Assembly (NCBI RefSeq): GCF_008123515.1
Contig: NZ_VSSR01000042.1
Coordinates: 1-64,000, forward strand
Length of the DNA stretch: 64,000 nt
From: Bradyrhizobium cytisi
GTDB lineage: Bacteria; Pseudomonadota; Alphaproteobacteria; Rhizobiales; Xanthobacteraceae
Direction: 5' to 3'
A model generated the notes under the pieces. The model ran no database searches, was not told where the DNA came from, and saw only the letters and a list, made by a program, of their open reading frames with translations. Position 1 is the first letter of the stretch; the number at the start of each line of letters is the position of its first letter. The position numbers and the translations under genes were made by a program. Below, piece by piece: positions 60,935 through 64,000 of this stretch.

Positions 60935-63511
60935 ATGCTATCGCGCCGAGCATTTTTTGGTGGTGTCATGAGCCCGGTGCTAGCAACGACGGTGTCGCGC
61001 GCCACTCTCTTTGGGAGGGTGGGCACGACAGGCCGCCAGCCGACCTACTACTTCTCGGCGGCCGGCAGCGACTCCAACGACGGCAAGACCCTCGCCACGC
61101 CCAAGCAGACGATTGCGGCATTCAATGCGTTGGCGCTGGTGGCGACCGATTACGTCGTGTTCCGGCAAGGCGACACGTTCGCCGGGACGATGACAATTCC
61201 GGGCGGCGGCTCTGTTCTTTCTAACATCATCATCGGATCTTACGGCCTGGGTGCGGCCCCCATCATTGCGCCAGCCAGCGGGAACGACGGTATCGATGCC
61301 GTCAACATGGGCTATCTAACGGTCCAAAACCTCGCCGTGACGGGCGGTGGCGGCACTACCGGGCATGGCATATTCTTCCACAACACCACCGCAAGCACAC
61401 TCTACAGCAATAACATTGTGTCGGGCTGCGCTGTCACCGGCTTTGCGGGCAGCGGCATCCGCTTCGGCGTCGACAACCCGACCTTCACTGGTTACGACGG
61501 AACGCAGATCCTCAATTGTACAGCAAACGGCAACGCGCTCGCGCTTGGTGGGGCAAATCAGACGGCTGGTATTACCATCGTCGGGTCCGCTACCGGGACG
61601 CCGCAGATCAGCTCTGTGTGGGCGCACACCAACCTTCTGATTTCTGGATGCACGGCCAGCAACAACACTGGCGTTGCTGGTACCCCGAACCACTGCGGTT
61701 CTGGCATTTACATCAACGGTTGCAATACAGGCCTGATCAGCGGCAGCCTCGCCTCCAACAACGGCGCGAACTGCAATGCCACCTCGGGCCCGACCGGAAT
61801 GTGGACATCTCAATCGCGCGGCGTCGTCTTCTCTGGCTGTGAAAGCGCGTCCAACAAGACCGGCAACATCGACGGCGGTGGCTTCGATATCGACGGCGGC
61901 TGCGATCTCTGCCGCGTTGAATACTGTTATAGCCACGACAATGTCGGTCCGGGCATCATGTGCTTCTGCTATGACAGCGCCAACTTCATCGGCAATCGGC
62001 AGAACGTCATTCGCTTCAATATCAGCGCCAACGACTCCTTGGCCGCCGCGCGTGGCGGCATCTCGATCGAGGCGCAGTCCAGCAACGTCAACACCGGCAA
62101 TCTCGTCTACCACAACACGATTATCGGTAATTCGAACACGGTTGGCTCGTCAGCCCTCGCCTCTGTTACCGCAGGCGCAAGCCTCACCGGCACCATCGCC
62201 AACAACATCATCGTCAGCACCCGCAGCAACTGCGGCGTCGTCAAGACGACCGGCTCTGTCACCGGACTCGGCACGCTAACCGGGAATGACTACTATGCTC
62301 TTGGGACGTTCTCGATCAATTGGAACGGAACGAACTACACGACCTTTGCTGCGTGGCAGACCGCGACCGGACAAGAGAAGATTTCGGCGGCGAACGTTGG
62401 CTTCAGCGCAAACCCCGAACTGTATCTTCTTCCTGGCTCCAATCTTAGCAGTGGTAACAAAGAGTTTGCTCGCATCACGAAGAATTCGACCCTCCTCAAT
62501 GCCGGTGTAAATCTATCGACGCAATACGGCATCGATCCGGGTACGAGGGATTTCTTCGGTGGGTCCGTGTCTGCGGCAGGCGCCTACACGCCAGGATGCA
62601 GTTGGGCTGGTTCTGCACTTTCGATCGTCATGTTCGCGACGCCGGGAGACTTCACGCAGACGATTCCGGCAGATATCGTTTCGCTCTATTCAGTTGAGGC
62701 GATAGGCGGCGGCGCCGGCAATGCTGCCGCTCAAACGGGCGCCGGGGCTGGCGCCTACGCGCGGATCAATGCCACGACAACGCCGCTTGTCGCGGGCGTC
62801 ACGCAGATCAGCGGCCATGTTGGCGCGGGCGGGGCGGGCGGCACTGCCAGCTCCGCAAACAACGGTGAAGCCAGTTGGTGGAATGCAACGTCGCTTTCTA
62901 ACGCTCAGTCTCTCGGGTCTGCCGTTTGCTGCGCAGCTGATCTTGGTCTGACGACGGCCACGAGCACGGGCGGCGTCGGAGGCCGTGCGGCCAACAGTGT
63001 CGGTACCACGACATTCAACGGTGGCAGCGGTGGCAACAAGGGCGGGAACGCCAATGGCGGCGGCGGCGGTGCGGGTGGACCGTTCGGCGCGGGCGCCAGC
63101 GGCGGTATCGGCGGTAATGCTGGATTTGGCGGCGGTGGCGGCGGTGGTGCCGGTGGCGGCACGACGCCAGCCACACCAGTCACCGTCAATGGCGGCAATG
63201 GCGGCAATGGTCCGTACTCAAATGGCGGCGGTGTAGGCTCTGGCGCGACTGCGCCGGGTAATGCAGGTGCAATTGGGGGCGGCGGCGCTGGTGGTCTTGG
63301 TGCCGGAACAGCAGAACCGGGCGGAAATGGTGGCGCTGGTGTTGAGTGGGGGAGCAACGGCGGCGCAGGCGGCGGCTCCGGCGCTGGTGTGGGTATCACG
63401 ACCCAATCAATTGTTGCAGGTAACTATGGCGGCGGCGGCGGCGGTCGTAATGGCGGTCCCGGTGCGCAAGGCGCAGTGCGCTTCGCTTACAAGACGGCGG
63501 GGGTGGTGTAA
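60935..63511 (+). CDS. Large beta-helix protein with a glycine-rich C-terminal domain (fibre, spike or adhesin)
   Basis: The 858-residue protein has a short N-terminus with a twin-Arg motif (MLSRRAFFGGVMSPVLATTV). Residues about 38-540 form a right-handed parallel beta-helix, with many N-G-x-A turns and repeats such as NIVSGCAVTGFAGSGI, ILNCTANGNALALGG and LISGCTASNNTG, as in pectate-lyase-like tailspikes. Residues about 570-850 are a Gly-rich domain ending in GGGGGGRNGGPGAQGAVRFA, similar to the Gly_rich region of phage fibre tips. It could bind or degrade surface polysaccharide. The N-terminal signal-like sequence is odd for a virion protein. Confidence 0.7.
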   Translation: MLSRRAFFGGVMSPVLATTVSRATLFGRVGTTGRQPTYYFSAAGSDSNDGKTLATPKQTIAAFNALALVATDYVVFRQGDTFAGTMTIPGGGSVLSNIIIGSYGLGAAPIIAPASGNDGIDAVNMGYLTVQNLAVTGGGGTTGHGIFFHNTTASTLYSNNIVSGCAVTGFAGSGIRFGVDNPTFTGYDGTQILNCTANGNALALGGANQTAGITIVGSATGTPQISSVWAHTNLLISGCTASNNTGVAGTPNHCGSGIYINGCNTGLISGSLASNNGANCNATSGPTGMWTSQSRGVVFSGCESASNKTGNIDGGGFDIDGGCDLCRVEYCYSHDNVGPGIMCFCYDSANFIGNRQNVIRFNISANDSLAAARGGISIEAQSSNVNTGNLVYHNTIIGNSNTVGSSALASVTAGASLTGTIANNIIVSTRSNCGVVKTTGSVTGLGTLTGNDYYALGTFSINWNGTNYTTFAAWQTATGQEKISAANVGFSANPELYLLPGSNLSSGNKEFARITKNSTLLNAGVNLSTQYGIDPGTRDFFGGSVSAAGAYTPGCSWAGSALSIVMFATPGDFTQTIPADIVSLYSVEAIGGGAGNAAAQTGAGAGAYARINATTTPLVAGVTQISGHVGAGGAGGTASSANNGEASWWNATSLSNAQSLGSAVCCAADLGLTTATSTGGVGGRAANSVGTTTFNGGSGGNKGGNANGGGGGAGGPFGAGASGGIGGNAGFGGGGGGGAGGGTTPATPVTVNGGNGGNGPYSNGGGVGSGATAPGNAGAIGGGGAGGLGAGTAEPGGNGGAGVEWGSNGGAGGGSGAGVGITTQSIVAGNYGGGGGGRNGGPGAQGAVRFAYKTAGVV

Positions 63512-63556
63512 CGGCCACGGTTGCCAACCCATGCTCGATCGTGGCAATGATTTGTC

Positions 63557-64000
63557 ATGTTCGGAAACATCACGAAATTGTTCCGCGTCTTCAGAAGCCT
63601 CCCGGCGTTCGCCATCTATCGGATGTCGACGGCCAGGACGATCGTCGACGCGGATATTGCGCGTTGGCAGAAGGTCGGCGAAACCGACAAGCACGGCCTC
63701 GGGGCGGCCTTCTTTGCGCTGACAAAAAAAGAAGAGTTCCGTAGCGTTCTTTACTATCGCATGCCGGCGTGCCGAGCATTCGCCTGGCTGATGGGGCGCG
63801 GTGCGCCAGCGCTGTACCTCAACACGCCCAACATCGGTCCCGGCCTGTACCTCCAACATGGATTTGCGACCGTCGTGACCGCCAAATCGATCGGGAGGAA
63901 TTGCCTCATTAACCAGCAGGTGACGATCGGTTATCGCGGCTTCGACAAAGCGCCGCACATTGGAGACAATGTGAGCATCAGGGCCGGGGCAAAGATCTTG
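63557..64000 (+). CDS. Hexapeptide-repeat acetyltransferase (CysE-like), partial
   Basis: The reading frame is open from ATG 63557 to the window end (148 codons). LYLNTPNIGPGLYLQHGFAT, VVTAKSIGRNCLINQQVTIG and IGDNVSIRAGAKIL are left-handed beta-helix hexapeptide repeats; the His in YLQHGF fits the catalytic position of serine/O-acetyltransferases. Family members in phages modify surface sugars. A housekeeping CysE is unlikely here given the N-terminus and location. The C-terminus is beyond the window. Confidence 0.75.
   Translation, partial: MFGNITKLFRVFRSLPAFAIYRMSTARTIVDADIARWQKVGETDKHGLGAAFFALTKKEEFRSVLYYRMPACRAFAWLMGRGAPALYLNTPNIGPGLYLQHGFATVVTAKSIGRNCLINQQVTIGYRGFDKAPHIGDNVSIRAGAKIL

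Noticed and set aside
62905..63399. Pro-rich 164-codon minus-strand ORF
   Set aside because: It is the complement of the glycine-rich repeats (GGC read as GCC/CCG); no start context and no domain.
63001..63480. Possible tandem DNA repeat or CRISPR-like array
   Set aside because: The repeated GGCGGC/GGTGGC pattern codes in frame for a Gly-rich domain with no fixed repeat-spacer period. No CRISPR array was seen anywhere in the window.

Overview
The window looks like a chromosomal segment of Bradyrhizobium or a very close relative (Nitrobacteraceae, Hyphomicrobiales). This rests on the high-GC codon use, the rhizobial gene order rpoZ-rsh-pdxJ-acpS-lepB-rnc-era-recO-parC, a magnesium-type HemB, an LdtR-type MarR regulator, and several families of palindromic intergenic repeats of the kind scattered through these genomes. 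Organism and functions are inferred from sequence and remembered family features; no database search was run.

Positions 1-42600 are mostly ordinary core genome. First comes a LabA/NYN fragment and rpoZ, then the stringent-response enzyme rsh and a tight pdxJ-acpS / lepB-rnc-era series, followed by recO and parC. A 970-base non-coding stretch made of repeats follows. An accessory block holds chrB-chrA (chromate), a periplasmic metallo-lactonase-like protein, a DMT permease, two MFS permeases, a class III nucleotide cyclase, mntH with a candidate metalloregulator operator, and a 51-residue ORF that is easily missed. Core genes resume with bpt, hemB, ldtR, glyA (behind a strongly structured leader), nrdR-ribD-ribE-ribH-nusB (regulation of nucleotide reduction, riboflavin synthesis, antitermination), thiL and hppA. 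The last core block is a TctC-type binding protein, bamE, a CBP3-like chaperone and a YceD protein, then plsX-fabH-ihfA and a MerR regulator.

A tRNA-Pro(GGG) gene at 42654-42731 marks the change to mobile DNA. Directly after it lies a tyrosine integrase that has lost its catalytic C-terminus. Beyond that is an apparently intact element: a leftward int / AlpA-like HTH operon, an S24-type CI-like repressor with a divergent Cro-like gene, and matching candidate operators at both control points. Next are small early genes, including two ParB-fold proteins around a broken adenine methyltransferase. The head module follows in lambda order: Nu1-like, A, W, B, C protease, separate scaffold, D, E and a connector candidate. 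A complete tRNA(CAU) sits inside this head operon.

No tail-tube, tape-measure, baseplate, lysis or replication gene is visible up to 64000. After the head genes come a small virion-type protein, an 858-residue beta-helix protein with a glycine-rich C-terminus, and the start of a hexapeptide acetyltransferase. The element is therefore either a lambdoid prophage whose tail genes lie beyond the window, a decayed prophage, or a capsid-forming satellite-like island that borrows tails. The last reading is the most interesting hypothesis here and is directly checkable on the flanking sequence.
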